From assembly GCA_023391535.1 (NCBI GenBank), contig JAEWAU010000050.1, positions 1 to 41,996 on the forward strand: 41,996 bases of DNA. The letters run 5' to 3'. Below, piece by piece: positions 16,561-23,602 of this stretch. The notes under the pieces were generated by a model, which was not told the DNA's origin, ran no database searches, and saw only the letters and a list, made by a program, of their open reading frames with translations. Within the stretch, counting starts at the first letter, position 1, and the number at the start of each line of letters is the position of its first letter. A program made the position numbers and the translations under genes. The DNA is from Bacillota bacterium (GTDB lineage Bacteria > Bacillota > Clostridia > Oscillospirales > Ethanoligenentaceae).

Positions 16561-16971
16561 TCACTCCGGCGGCGTCCGGCTCGCTTCCGTTTTCGGAACC
16601 CGGTTTCTTCCGGCGGCGTTTGCTCCTGCCGCGTCGAGCATCCGGCTCTTTCCCCATTCATTGATGATTTCCAGGGCCGGCAGCAGCTGCTTGCAGCTTT
16701 CGGTTAACGAATATTCCACGTGGGGCGGAATCCGGCAGAGCTCCACCCGGCGCACCAGCCCGTTCTCCTCAAGCCCCTGCAGCGCCCGGGTGAGCATGAT
16801 GTTCGTGATGCCGTCCAGATGCCGCTTAAGCTCGTTGTAGCGCATGCTTTCCTGCGCGGAAAGCTCCCAGATGATGGGCAGCCGCCATTTTCCGCCGATG
16901 ATCTCGAGCGCCCACGTAACCGCGCACTTCTTCGCGTGCAGTGTTTTGGATTTTCCGCAGTCTTTGCCCAT
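16561..16971 (-). CDS. HxlR-family transcriptional regulator
   Basis: 136 aa. A winged-helix HxlR domain spans about residues 10-105, with the signature CAVTWALEIIGGKWRLPIIWEL and MRYNELKRHLDGITNIMLTRAL. The Cys at residue 16, in the usual CP-V position, and Cys5 fit the thiol-sensing N-terminus of the YodB/CatR/QorR branch, which senses quinones and diamide. The start at 16971 has GGGAG just upstream; longer reading through the divergent nitroreductase is a shadow. It likely represses the divergent nitroreductase operon through the palindromes at 16993 and 17033. The C-terminal 30 residues are Ala/Arg-rich and not conserved. Confidence 0.88.
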   Translation of the reverse strand: MGKDCGKSKTLHAKKCAVTWALEIIGGKWRLPIIWELSAQESMRYNELKRHLDGITNIMLTRALQGLEENGLVRRVELCRIPPHVEYSLTESCKQLLPALEIINEWGKSRMLDAAGANAAGRNRVPKTEASRTPPE

Positions 16972-16992
16972 GACTTCTCCCGCCTGTTTAAG

Positions 16993-17006
16993 GCACAATA
17001 TTGTGC
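16993..17006. promoter_or_regulatory. Perfect 14-bp palindrome, candidate operator
   Basis: GCACAATATTGTGC lies 22 bp upstream of the HxlR start codon and just upstream of the -35 box of the nitroreductase promoter. It is a candidate autoregulatory operator for the HxlR protein. Confidence 0.5.
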
Positions 17007-17010
17007 GTAC

Positions 17011-17047
17011 TTGCTGATATGTTTTCGGTACCCTATACTGAGTATAG
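17011..17047 (+). promoter_or_regulatory. Nitroreductase promoter overlapping a palindrome
   Basis: -35 TTGCTG (17011-17016), a 17-bp spacer, -10 TATACT (17034-17039). The -10 is embedded in CTATACTGAGTATAG (17033-17047), a perfect 15-bp palindrome with one central base. Its TACT/AGTA halves resemble HxlR/YodB-type sites. A bound repressor here would block the promoter. Confidence 0.6.
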
Positions 17048-17049
17048 CC

Positions 17050-17082
17050 GGCCGCGCGGCGGATGTAACGCGCCGCGCGGCC
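17050..17082 (+). promoter_or_regulatory. 5-prime leader GC hairpin
   Basis: Arms GGCCGCGCGGCG (17050-17061) and CGCCGCGCGGCC (17071-17082) form a perfect 12-bp stem with a 9-nt loop. The predicted transcription start is near 17046, so the mRNA would begin almost with this hairpin. No T run follows, so it is not an intrinsic terminator; it may stabilise the message or hinder early translation. Confidence 0.65.
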
Positions 17083-17118
17083 TAAAAGGAATTTTGCAGG
17101 TGAAACGGAGGATTCAGC

Positions 17119-17622
17119 ATGGAGGAAATATTCAGCCGCAGGAGCATCCGGAAGTTCCAGGGCCACCCGGTGGAAAAGGAAAAGCTCGACCGCATCCTGC
17201 GGGCCGGTATGCAGGCGCCGTCCGCCGGGAACCAGCAGCCGTGGGAATTCATCGTGGTGGAGGACCGCGAGGCGCTCCGCGCGCTTTCGAAAATGTCCCC
17301 GTATTCCGGCCCCGTGGCGGGCTCCGCATTCACGCTGGTGCTGTTGGGAAATTTCAGCGTCCTGCGGTTTCCGGGCGCGTGGCAGCAGGATATGGGCGCC
17401 GCGGCGGAAAACATTCTGCTGGAAGCCGTCCACCTCGGCCTCGGGGCCGTTTGGATCGGCGCGGCCCACAGCGAGGCTTCGGCCGCGTTTCTCCGGGAGA
17501 TGTTCCGCCTGCCCGAAGAACTGCATCCGTTTTCGCTTATCGCCGTCGGTTATCCGGACGGGCAGAAAAACGAATTTACAGACCGCTACAGGGCGGAAAA
17601 AGTGCATTACGGAATGTACTGA
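17119..17622 (+). CDS. Nitroreductase family protein
   Basis: 167 aa, a short single-domain member of the flavin (FMN) nitroreductase family. N-terminal RRSIRKFQGHPVEKEKLDRIL and APSAGNQQPWEFIVVED are the classic FMN-phosphate-binding motifs. LLEAVHLGLGAVWIGA and IAVGYPDGQK match the later family blocks. Such enzymes use NAD(P)H to reduce nitroaromatics, quinones or other electrophiles in the cytoplasm. The ATG at 17119 follows AAACGGAGGATTCAGC. It is the first gene of a probable operon with an ABM monooxygenase (32 bp away) and an FMN reductase, divergent from the HxlR regulator. Confidence 0.92.
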   Translation: MEEIFSRRSIRKFQGHPVEKEKLDRILRAGMQAPSAGNQQPWEFIVVEDREALRALSKMSPYSGPVAGSAFTLVLLGNFSVLRFPGAWQQDMGAAAENILLEAVHLGLGAVWIGAAHSEASAAFLREMFRLPEELHPFSLIAVGYPDGQKNEFTDRYRAEKVHYGMY

Positions 17623-17654
17623 CGAAAGAATACGGACGCAGGAGGAAACGGCCA

Positions 17655-17951
17655 ATGATTCAAGTGGTGGCAAAGCATACCGTCAAGGCCGGGAAGATCG
17701 GCCGGTATATCGAATTGGCGGGCGAGCTGGTTTCGAAAACGAGACGGCTGGACGCCGGCTGCATCCGGTACGGCCTTTTTCAGGATGTAAAAGACCCCGC
17801 GGTCCTCACGATCCTCGAGGAATGGGAAAGCCAGGACGCTCTGGACCGCCACAGCGCGTCCGCCCATTTCCGGGAACTGGTGCCGAAGCTCGGCGCGCTC
17901 TGCGAAAAGCCGGCCGAGGTCAACCTCTACCGCCCGGTGGAGGAGCGGTAA
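17655..17951 (+). CDS. Antibiotic biosynthesis monooxygenase-like (ABM) protein
   Basis: 98 aa, the normal size for a single ABM dimeric alpha/beta-barrel domain. It begins IQVVAKHTVKAGKIGRYIEL and contains EEWESQDALDRHSASAHF, the typical core. Relatives include YgiN-type quinol monooxygenases and heme-degrading enzymes, and many have no known reaction. The ATG at 17655 follows GGAGGAAACGGCCA; the open frame further upstream lies inside the nitroreductase and is a shadow. Position between a nitroreductase and an FMN reductase supports a role in quinone or electrophile metabolism. Confidence 0.9.
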   Translation: MIQVVAKHTVKAGKIGRYIELAGELVSKTRRLDAGCIRYGLFQDVKDPAVLTILEEWESQDALDRHSASAHFRELVPKLGALCEKPAEVNLYRPVEER

Positions 17952-17981
17952 GGGCACGGCGATTCGGAAAGGAAATTTTTT

Positions 17982-18638
17982 ATGCGCGTGATTGCGGTGA
18001 ACGGAAGTCCACGGAAGCAGTGGAATACCGCGACGTTTCTGCAAAAGGCGCTGGAAGGCGCGGCCTCCACGGGTGCGCAGACGGAGCTTATCCACCTTTA
18101 CAGCCTGAATTATAAGGGCTGCGTGAGCTGCTTTTCCTGCAAGCGGAAGGGCGGCGTTTTGGGGCGCTGCGCAATGAGGGACGGCCTGAGCGGGGTGCTT
18201 GAAAAAATCATCGGCTGCGACGTGCTCCTGCTGGGGACGCCGATCTATTTCGGGAACATCACGGGGGCAATGCAGTCGTTTCTGGAGCGCCTGCTGTTTT
18301 CGGGCATGACCTACAACGCGGAAAATTCCTCCGTTTTTCCGGGAAGGCTCTCGTCCGCGTTTTTCTACACGATGAACGTTCCCGCGGAGACGATGGAGCG
18401 GAGCGGTTACCCCGCGCTGTTCGAGCGCTATCAGTTTTTGTTGGGACGCCTGGGTGGGCCCTCCGAAGTTCTCGTGAGCAACGACACCTACCAGTTCGAC
18501 GATTATTCGAGCTACGAAGCCTCCCGGTTCGACGAGCAGCACAAAGCCAGAGTCCGCGCGGAGCGGTTCCCCGCGGACTGCCAAAGGGCTTTCGAGTTGG
18601 GCGCCCGCCTTGCGGGGAACGGCGCAAAAGCGGGGTGA
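17982..18638 (+). CDS. NAD(P)H-dependent FMN reductase / flavodoxin-fold protein
   Basis: 218 aa. The flavodoxin-like fold starts with VIAVNGSPRKQWNTATFLQKAL, which binds the FMN phosphate. CVSCFSCKRKGG contains a Cys-rich loop common in iron-sulfur-flavoprotein-like reductases, although the complete cluster motif is not certain. PIYFGNITGAMQSFLERL is the conserved flavin-binding loop. It would reduce FMN or quinones with NAD(P)H. It is the third gene of the HxlR-linked operon, 30 bp after the ABM gene, and is followed by a strong bidirectional terminator. Confidence 0.88.
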   Translation: MRVIAVNGSPRKQWNTATFLQKALEGAASTGAQTELIHLYSLNYKGCVSCFSCKRKGGVLGRCAMRDGLSGVLEKIIGCDVLLLGTPIYFGNITGAMQSFLERLLFSGMTYNAENSSVFPGRLSSAFFYTMNVPAETMERSGYPALFERYQFLLGRLGGPSEVLVSNDTYQFDDYSSYEASRFDEQHKARVRAERFPADCQRAFELGARLAGNGAKAG

Positions 18639-18690
18639 TCCCGTTTCGCGCCGCGGATTCTATCCGCTATCGAGTATATCTGCAGAAAAA

Positions 18691-18732
18691 GGGCGCATGA
18701 GATCGGCCGGAGGCTTTCTCATGCGCCCTTTT
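18691..18732. terminator. Bidirectional intrinsic terminator
   Basis: A perfect 11-bp stem (GGGCGCATGAG against CTCATGCGCCC) is followed by four T on the plus strand and by five T on the minus strand. It separates the convergent FMN reductase and MerR genes. Confidence 0.88.
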
Positions 18733-18782
18733 CGCAGCCGGCGGGCGGAAGAAGGCGGAATTCCTCGCTTGGCATTCGGCTT

Positions 18783-19193
18783 TTATTTTTCCGCAGGCGC
18801 GGTTTTACACGCACTTTGCGTTTGCGCGGCGTATTCCTCGTACTGCTTTGTGAAGCACGCGATCTTGCACGAAACTTTTTCGAGGTACCGGTTCATTTCC
18901 TCAATGCGCTGCTCCACCTCCTTTTTATGGGCGAGCAGCAGATTGCAGCGCTCCTTAAGCGTTTCGGGGCCCTGCAGGCTCAAATTGACGAAATCCCGGA
19001 TCTGCCGGATGGACATGCCCGTGTTTTTCAGGCAGCAGACGAGCCCCAGCCACTCCAGATCCTCGTCCGAGTAGCGCCGGATTCCGCTTTCGGTGCGCTG
19101 GATGTGCGGCAAAAGGCCTTCCTTCTCATAGTACCGCAGCACGTAAGGGCTCAGGTTGGCTTTCGCCGCCGCCGTTTTCACCGTGTATCCCAT
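18783..19193 (-). CDS. MerR-family regulator, NmlR/AdhR-like
   Basis: 136 aa. The N-terminal MerR helix-turn-helix and wing (residues 1-70: YTVKTAAAKANLSPYVLRYY, YEKEGLLPHIQRTESGIRRY) are followed by a dimerisation coiled coil (about 78-115). Cys54, inside VCCLKNTGMSIRQI, is in the position of the single sensing Cys of NmlR/AdhR-type regulators that respond to formaldehyde, methylglyoxal and other electrophiles; Cys53 is beside it. The start at 19193 has GGAGG upstream. It is divergent from an aldo/keto reductase whose promoter has the stretched 19-bp spacer typical of MerR control. Confidence 0.9.
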   Translation of the reverse strand: MGYTVKTAAAKANLSPYVLRYYEKEGLLPHIQRTESGIRRYSDEDLEWLGLVCCLKNTGMSIRQIRDFVNLSLQGPETLKERCNLLLAHKKEVEQRIEEMNRYLEKVSCKIACFTKQYEEYAAQTQSACKTAPAEK

Positions 19194-19223
19194 TGAAAAA
19201 CCTCCAAAAAATTCAGATTCGTA

Positions 19224-19254
19224 TTGACTTAGAGTTTACGTTAAGGTTTATAGT
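19224..19254 (+). promoter_or_regulatory. MerR-controlled promoter with 19-bp spacer
   Basis: -35 TTGACT (19224-19229), a 19-bp spacer, -10 TATAGT (19249-19254). The spacer holds the dyad CTTAGAGT-TT-ACGTTAAG (19228-19245), which closely resembles the AdhR/NmlR operator. MerR proteins activate such over-long promoters by untwisting the DNA. Confidence 0.8.
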
Positions 19255-19305
19255 AATCATACGGCATCGCTTTGCCGCATGTCAAGAGCAACCGAAGGAG
19301 GTACG

Positions 19306-20160
19306 ATGATGAAAGCATTGACCGATTGCTATACACTTTCAAACGGCGTCAAGATCCCCTGCTTGGGCTTCGGAACCTGGCAGACCCCGGACGGCGAAAC
19401 GGCCGTTTCCGCCGTTCTCAGCGCCATCGGCGCGGGATACCGGCATATCGACACGGCCGAGGGCTACGGCAACGAAAAGAGCGTGGGCGCCGCCGTAAAA
19501 AAGAGCGGGGTGGACCGGAAAGAGCTTTTTATCACCTCGAAGCTGTGGAACAGCAATCACGGCTATGAGAAAACGCTCGCGGCCTTTGAAAAGACGATGA
19601 AAAGGCTGGATACGGACTACCTCGACCTGTATCTGATCCACTGGCCCAATCCCATCGCGTTTCGCGGCAACTGGCGGGATGCGAACGCGGGAACCTGGAA
19701 GGCCTTTGAGGAGCTGTACCGGGCCGGGCGCGTGCGCGCCATCGGCGTGAGCAATTTCCGCCCGCATCACCTGGAAGAACTCATGAAAACCGCCACCGTG
19801 GCCCCGATGGTGAACCAGATCCGCCTTTGCCCCGGCGACACGCAGGACGAGACGGCGGATTTTTGCCGCTCGCGCGGCATCCTGCTCGAAGCGTACAGCC
19901 CGCTCGGCACCGGCAGAATCTTCGGGGTGCCGGAGATGAAGGCGCTTGCAGAGAAATACGGCAGATCCGTCGCGCAGATCTGCATCCGTTGGAGCCTGCA
20001 GAGGGGATACCTGCCGCTGCCCAAATCCGTGACCCCGGAGCGGATTGAGGAAAATGCGCGGGTGTTCGATTTTGAGCTGGAAGAGGCGGACGTGCGGCTG
20101 ATCGCCGGCCTCAAGGGCTGCGTGGGCTATTCCGCCGATCCGGATACCGCCACCTGGTAA
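19306..20160 (+). CDS. Aldo/keto reductase (AKR5-like)
   Basis: 284 aa. It reduces aldehydes or ketones with NAD(P)H. The catalytic tetrad is visible: Asp and Tyr in HIDTAEGYGNE, Lys in FITSKLWNSN, His in YLIHWPNP. The cofactor region AIGVSNFRPHHLEEL and the C-terminal LPKSVTPERIEEN are standard. The AAGGAGG site before 19306 could serve ATG 19306 or the adjacent ATG 19309; the latter has the more usual spacing. The gene is controlled by the divergent MerR regulator, so a role in detoxifying reactive aldehydes is likely. A second aldo/keto reductase follows after 94 bp. Confidence 0.93.
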   Translation: MMKALTDCYTLSNGVKIPCLGFGTWQTPDGETAVSAVLSAIGAGYRHIDTAEGYGNEKSVGAAVKKSGVDRKELFITSKLWNSNHGYEKTLAAFEKTMKRLDTDYLDLYLIHWPNPIAFRGNWRDANAGTWKAFEELYRAGRVRAIGVSNFRPHHLEELMKTATVAPMVNQIRLCPGDTQDETADFCRSRGILLEAYSPLGTGRIFGVPEMKALAEKYGRSVAQICIRWSLQRGYLPLPKSVTPERIEENARVFDFELEEADVRLIAGLKGCVGYSADPDTATW

Positions 20161-20205
20161 ACCGAAAATAAGGCCGGCAAACCGGCCTGAACCGGGAAAA
20201 CCGGA

Positions 20206-20244
20206 AACGAAAGAAAACGCAACGAAAGAAAACGCAACGAAAGG
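20206..20244 (+). repeat. Tandem 15-bp repeats before a start codon
   Basis: AACGAAAGAAAACGC is repeated exactly twice (20206-20220 and 20221-20235) and followed by a partial third unit, AACGAAAGG (20236-20244), which supplies the ribosome binding site of the next gene. Upstream, at 20171-20188, lies a 7-bp GC hairpin (AGGCCGG, loop CAAA, CCGGCCT) without a T run. Confidence 0.8.
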
Positions 20245-20254
20245 ATTTGATACG

Positions 20255-21172
20255 ATGAGAACGATTCCGCTTGGTAAATCCGGCATGCAGGTTCCGGCCG
20301 TCGCGGTGGGCTGTATGCGCATCAATGACCTTGAACCCTCCGAGGCGGAGCGGTTCGTGCAGTCCGCCCTGGAGGAGGGCGCCGTCTTTTTCGACCACGC
20401 CGACATCTATGGGGGCGGCGCCTGCGAATCGATCTTCGCGGAAGCCATCCACATGAACGCGTCCGTTCGGGAAAAGATCATTCTGCAGTCCAAATGCGGC
20501 ATCCGGTCCGACTCCTACGATTTTTCCAAGGAGCATATCCTCGCCGCTGTGGAGGGGAGCCTGAGGCGGCTTAAAACCGATTATCTGGACGTTCTGCTGC
20601 TCCACCGCCCCGACGCGCTGATGGAGCCCGAAGAAGTGGCCGAAGCGTTCGATATTCTGCACAGTAGCGGCAAGGTGCGGCATTTCGGCGTTTCCAACCA
20701 GAACCCCATGCAGATAAAACTGCTGCAGAAATTTGTGAAGCAGCCCATCGTGGCAAACCAGCTGCAGCTGAGCGTTACAAACGCCAACATGATCTCGCAG
20801 GGCATGCATGTGAACATGCTCGACGACGCCTCCGTTAACCGCGACGGCAGCGTGCTGGATTTCTGCCGCCTGAACGACATCACCATCCAGCCCTGGTCGC
20901 CGTTCCAATACGGCTTTTTCGAAGGCGTGTTCCTCGGCAACGGGAAGTTCCCGAAGCTTAACGCCAAAATCGACGAGCTGGCGGAAAAATACGGCGTGAG
21001 CAACACCACCATCGCGCTTGCGTGGCTGCTGCGCCATCCGGCCAACCTGCAGCCCATCACGGGCACCATGAACGTGCGGCGCCTGAAGGACTGCGTGAAG
21101 GCGACAGAAATCCGCCTGACCCGCGAGGACTGGTATGCGGTGTACCTCGCCGCCGGCAACATTCTGCCGTAA
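20255..21172 (+). CDS. Aldo/keto reductase (YdhF-like)
   Basis: 305 aa, a different aldo/keto reductase branch from its neighbour, closest in motif layout to E. coli YdhF and the AKR11/oxidoreductase group. Asp and Tyr occur in FFDHADIYGGG, Lys in LQSKCGIRSD, and His in LLLHRPDAL; FGVSNQNPMQIKLL and TGTMNVRRLKDCVKA bind NADP. It likely reduces small carbonyl compounds in the cytoplasm. The ATG at 20255 has its ribosome binding site (AACGAAAGG) inside the third copy of a tandem repeat. Probably part of the MerR-controlled operon, with the DinB-like gene following. Confidence 0.92.
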   Translation: MRTIPLGKSGMQVPAVAVGCMRINDLEPSEAERFVQSALEEGAVFFDHADIYGGGACESIFAEAIHMNASVREKIILQSKCGIRSDSYDFSKEHILAAVEGSLRRLKTDYLDVLLLHRPDALMEPEEVAEAFDILHSSGKVRHFGVSNQNPMQIKLLQKFVKQPIVANQLQLSVTNANMISQGMHVNMLDDASVNRDGSVLDFCRLNDITIQPWSPFQYGFFEGVFLGNGKFPKLNAKIDELAEKYGVSNTTIALAWLLRHPANLQPITGTMNVRRLKDCVKATEIRLTREDWYAVYLAAGNILP

Positions 21173-21212
21173 AAAAACCGGCGCGCGGCGGAAAGATGCA
21201 TGGAAAGGGAAT

Positions 21213-21704
21213 ATGGAGATGGGTAAAATACTGGCAGACGATTTGCGGGTACAATTTGAAAAAGCTTTCCGCACCATCCGGGAGATTGCGACGGACTTTC
21301 CGGAGAACCGGTGGCGCGAGCCGCACGGGGATATGTATTACATTCCGTGCCGCATCGCCTATCATCTGGGCGTCGTGATCGACAAGCATATCGCCGGCGG
21401 ATTCCGCGACAAGAATTTTGACGCAAGGCTTCCCTATGGCAAGTGGATCGAAGCCAAAGCCGGGAATCTTCCCGGAAAAGAGGAGTATCTCGCGTATCTG
21501 GACGCCGTGCTCGGCAGGGCGGAGAAAACCCTGGCCGACCTCGACGACGAAAGCCTGCTCGGGCCGATCGAGCCGGAACGGGCGCGGATGGGCGCGAGCC
21601 GGATGGGGCTGTACCTGTATTTGCTGCGCGAGATTTCCGACCATACGGGCGAGCTGAACAAGATGCTGATCGAAGACGGCAAAGAGGACGTGTGGAATTC
21701 GTAA
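21213..21704 (+). CDS. DinB-family protein
   Basis: 163 aa, a four-helix-bundle DinB/YfiT-like protein. Recognisable parts are the N-terminal helix FEKAFRTIREIATDFPENRWREPHG, IAYHLGVVIDKHI with a metal-ligand His, and the C-terminal YLLREISDHTGELNKMLIED with a second His. Family members bind a divalent metal; many are thiol-dependent S-transferases (bacillithiol or mycothiol) or have unknown roles. ATG 21213 and ATG 21219 both follow GGAAAGGGA; the second has the better spacing. The gene lies 40 bp after the aldo/keto reductase, so a role in electrophile conjugation would fit but is inference. Confidence 0.8.
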   Translation: MEMGKILADDLRVQFEKAFRTIREIATDFPENRWREPHGDMYYIPCRIAYHLGVVIDKHIAGGFRDKNFDARLPYGKWIEAKAGNLPGKEEYLAYLDAVLGRAEKTLADLDDESLLGPIEPERARMGASRMGLYLYLLREISDHTGELNKMLIEDGKEDVWNS

Positions 21705-21715
21705 CGGCCGGCAGG

Positions 21716-21764
21716 GCGCGGGAGTGCTTCGGCGGCTCCCGGCTCTTCCGCGCTCCGTTTTTTT
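21716..21764 (+). terminator. Intrinsic terminator after the DinB gene
   Basis: Arms GCGCGGGAG (21716-21724) and CTTCCGCGC (21745-21753) pair with one mismatch. A TCCG is then followed by seven T residues. Confidence 0.65.
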
Positions 21765-21781
21765 GCTTTTCCGGAAGTCTC

Positions 21782-21830
21782 AAAAAGGCCGGCGCTCTGC
21801 GGATTCAGCCGCACGGCGCCGGCCTTTTTT
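21782..21830. terminator. Strong bidirectional terminator
   Basis: A perfect 14-bp arm pair, AAAAAGGCCGGCGC (21782-21795) and GCGCCGGCCTTTTT (21816-21829), works in both directions. It stands between the convergent DinB gene and the minus-strand ABC exporter. Confidence 0.9.
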
Positions 21831-21850
21831 GGGGCTTTTTGTCCGTTTTT

Positions 21851-23602
21851 TCACAGCGAGGCGGCTTCCGCGCCTTTAAACTGGGAGCTGTAAAGCTCCG
21901 CGTACGCGCCGCCCTGCGCCAGAAGCTGCTCGTGCCTGCCCTGCTCCACGATACGGCCTTTTTCCATCACCAGAATCCGGTCGGCGTTCTTGACGGTGGA
22001 AAGCCGGTGGGCGATCACGAAGCTCGTGCGCCCGGCCGTTATTTTCGAGAACGCCTCCTGAACGCGCCGCTCCGTGTAGGTATCGATGCTGCTGGTCGCC
22101 TCGTCCAGAATGATCATGGGCGGGTTGGCGAGCAGGACGCGCGCGATGGTGAGCAGCTGCATCTGGCCCTGCGAAAGGCTTTCGCCGTCGCCGCGGATCA
22201 CCGTGTCGTACCCCTTCGCAAGCCGGCGGATAAAGCCGTCCGCGCCCGCCGCTTTTGCCGCCGCCGCAATCTCCTCCATCGTCGCCTCGGGTTTTGCGTA
22301 GGCGATGTTGTCGCGGATGCTCCCGTCGAACAGCCAGGTATCCTGCAGCACCATGCCGAAATTGCCGCGCAGGCTGCTTTTTTTGATTTCGCGGATGTCG
22401 GTTCCGTCCACGGCGATGCTTCCGCCTTCGATCTCGTAGAACCGCATGAGGAGGTTGACGAGGGTGGTTTTTCCGGCGCCCGTGTGGCCGACGATGGCGA
22501 TGCTGCTGCCGGGCGGGACTTCGAGGGTGAAGTTTTCGATGAGCTTCCGGCCCGGCTCGTAAGAAAAGCGCACGTTCCGAAACGACACATGCCCCGAGCA
22601 GTTTTTCAGCTCCGCGGCGTCGGGGGTGTCCTGCGCTTCGGGGGGCAGGTCGAGGATGTGGAACACGCGCTGCGCGGAGGCCGCCGCGGACTGCAGCTGC
22701 GTGAAGATATTGGTGATGTCGTTGAAGGGCTTTGAAAAGAGGACGGCGTAAATCAGAAAGCTCGAGATATCGCCCACCGTGAGCCTGCCGGAGATGGCCG
22801 CGAGGCCGCCGATGATGCCGATGAGCGCGTAGGTGACGTTGTTCACGATCCGCGTGGCGGGGTTCGAAAGCGAGGAGATGAACTGCGCTTTTACGCCCGC
22901 GCCGTAAAGCCGGGCGTTGATCTCCCGGAAGCGGGCGTACGCCTCGTCCTCGTACCGGAAGGCCTTCACCACCTTTTCGCCCTGAATCATCTCTTCGGCA
23001 TACCCGCCGAGCAACCCGAGCTCTTTGACCTGTTCCCGGAAAAGCTGCTGCGAGCGCCGGGCGATGAAGCGCGCGATAAAATAGGCGGCGGGGGCCGAAA
23101 GGACGACCACGAGCGTCATGAGCGGGTTGAGGCAGAGCATGAACGCCACCGAACCGAGAATGGTGAGAACGCCCGAAAGCAGCGCCATTATTCCCTGAAG
23201 CATCCCGTCCGAAACGATGTCGGTGTCGTTCACAAACCGGCTGATGGTATCCCCGTGGGGGTTGCGGTCGAAAAAGGCCAGGGCGAGGGTGTTCAGCTTT
23301 TCGAAGAGCTGCCGGCGGAGCCTGTTCACCGTGCGGTACGAAATCCGGTTGGTCAGGTAAGTCAGCAGCCAGAGGAACAGGTTGCTGCCCAGGTAGATCA
23401 GCGTAAGCAGCAGCAGCGTTTTGGAAATGCCGGCGAAATCCACGCGGCGGAGCCCGAGCATCCGGTCGATGGCGCGCCCGATCACGAGCGGGGCGGTGAG
23501 GGAAAGCAGCACGCTCAGTAAAGCGCTGAGCGCGGAGAAAATAAGCAGCGCGCGGGAACCCTCCATGCAGGAAAAGAGCCTTGCAAATACCGATTTTCTC
23601 AT
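21851..23602 (-). CDS. ABC exporter half-transporter, canonical subunit
   Basis: 583 aa from the ATG at 23602, which has GGAGGCCGGGCT before it; the open frame continues upstream inside the partner gene but is a shadow. It begins RKSVFARLFSCMEGSRALLIF and has six membrane helices up to about residue 320. Its nucleotide-binding domain has Walker A GHTGAGKTT, signature LSQGQ, Walker B MIILDEATSSIDT with the catalytic Glu, and an intact H-loop VIAHRLST. The start overlaps the stop of the upstream subunit by 4 bp (ATGA), indicating translational coupling. With that gene it forms a heterodimeric exporter of unknown substrate. Confidence 0.93.
   Translation of the reverse strand: MRKSVFARLFSCMEGSRALLIFSALSALLSVLLSLTAPLVIGRAIDRMLGLRRVDFAGISKTLLLLTLIYLGSNLFLWLLTYLTNRISYRTVNRLRRQLFEKLNTLALAFFDRNPHGDTISRFVNDTDIVSDGMLQGIMALLSGVLTILGSVAFMLCLNPLMTLVVVLSAPAAYFIARFIARRSQQLFREQVKELGLLGGYAEEMIQGEKVVKAFRYEDEAYARFREINARLYGAGVKAQFISSLSNPATRIVNNVTYALIGIIGGLAAISGRLTVGDISSFLIYAVLFSKPFNDITNIFTQLQSAAASAQRVFHILDLPPEAQDTPDAAELKNCSGHVSFRNVRFSYEPGRKLIENFTLEVPPGSSIAIVGHTGAGKTTLVNLLMRFYEIEGGSIAVDGTDIREIKKSSLRGNFGMVLQDTWLFDGSIRDNIAYAKPEATMEEIAAAAKAAGADGFIRRLAKGYDTVIRGDGESLSQGQMQLLTIARVLLANPPMIILDEATSSIDTYTERRVQEAFSKITAGRTSFVIAHRLSTVKNADRILVMEKGRIVEQGRHEQLLAQGGAYAELYSSQFKGAEAASL

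Noticed and set aside
16972..17673. Extension of the HxlR frame upstream through the nitroreductase
   Set aside because: The HxlR start at 16971 has a ribosome binding site and the family N-terminus. The extension is antisense to the nitroreductase and crosses its promoter.
20171..20188. An intrinsic terminator between the two aldo/keto reductases
   Set aside because: The 7-bp GC hairpin has no T run on either strand, so it is unlikely to end transcription, and the genes probably share a transcript.
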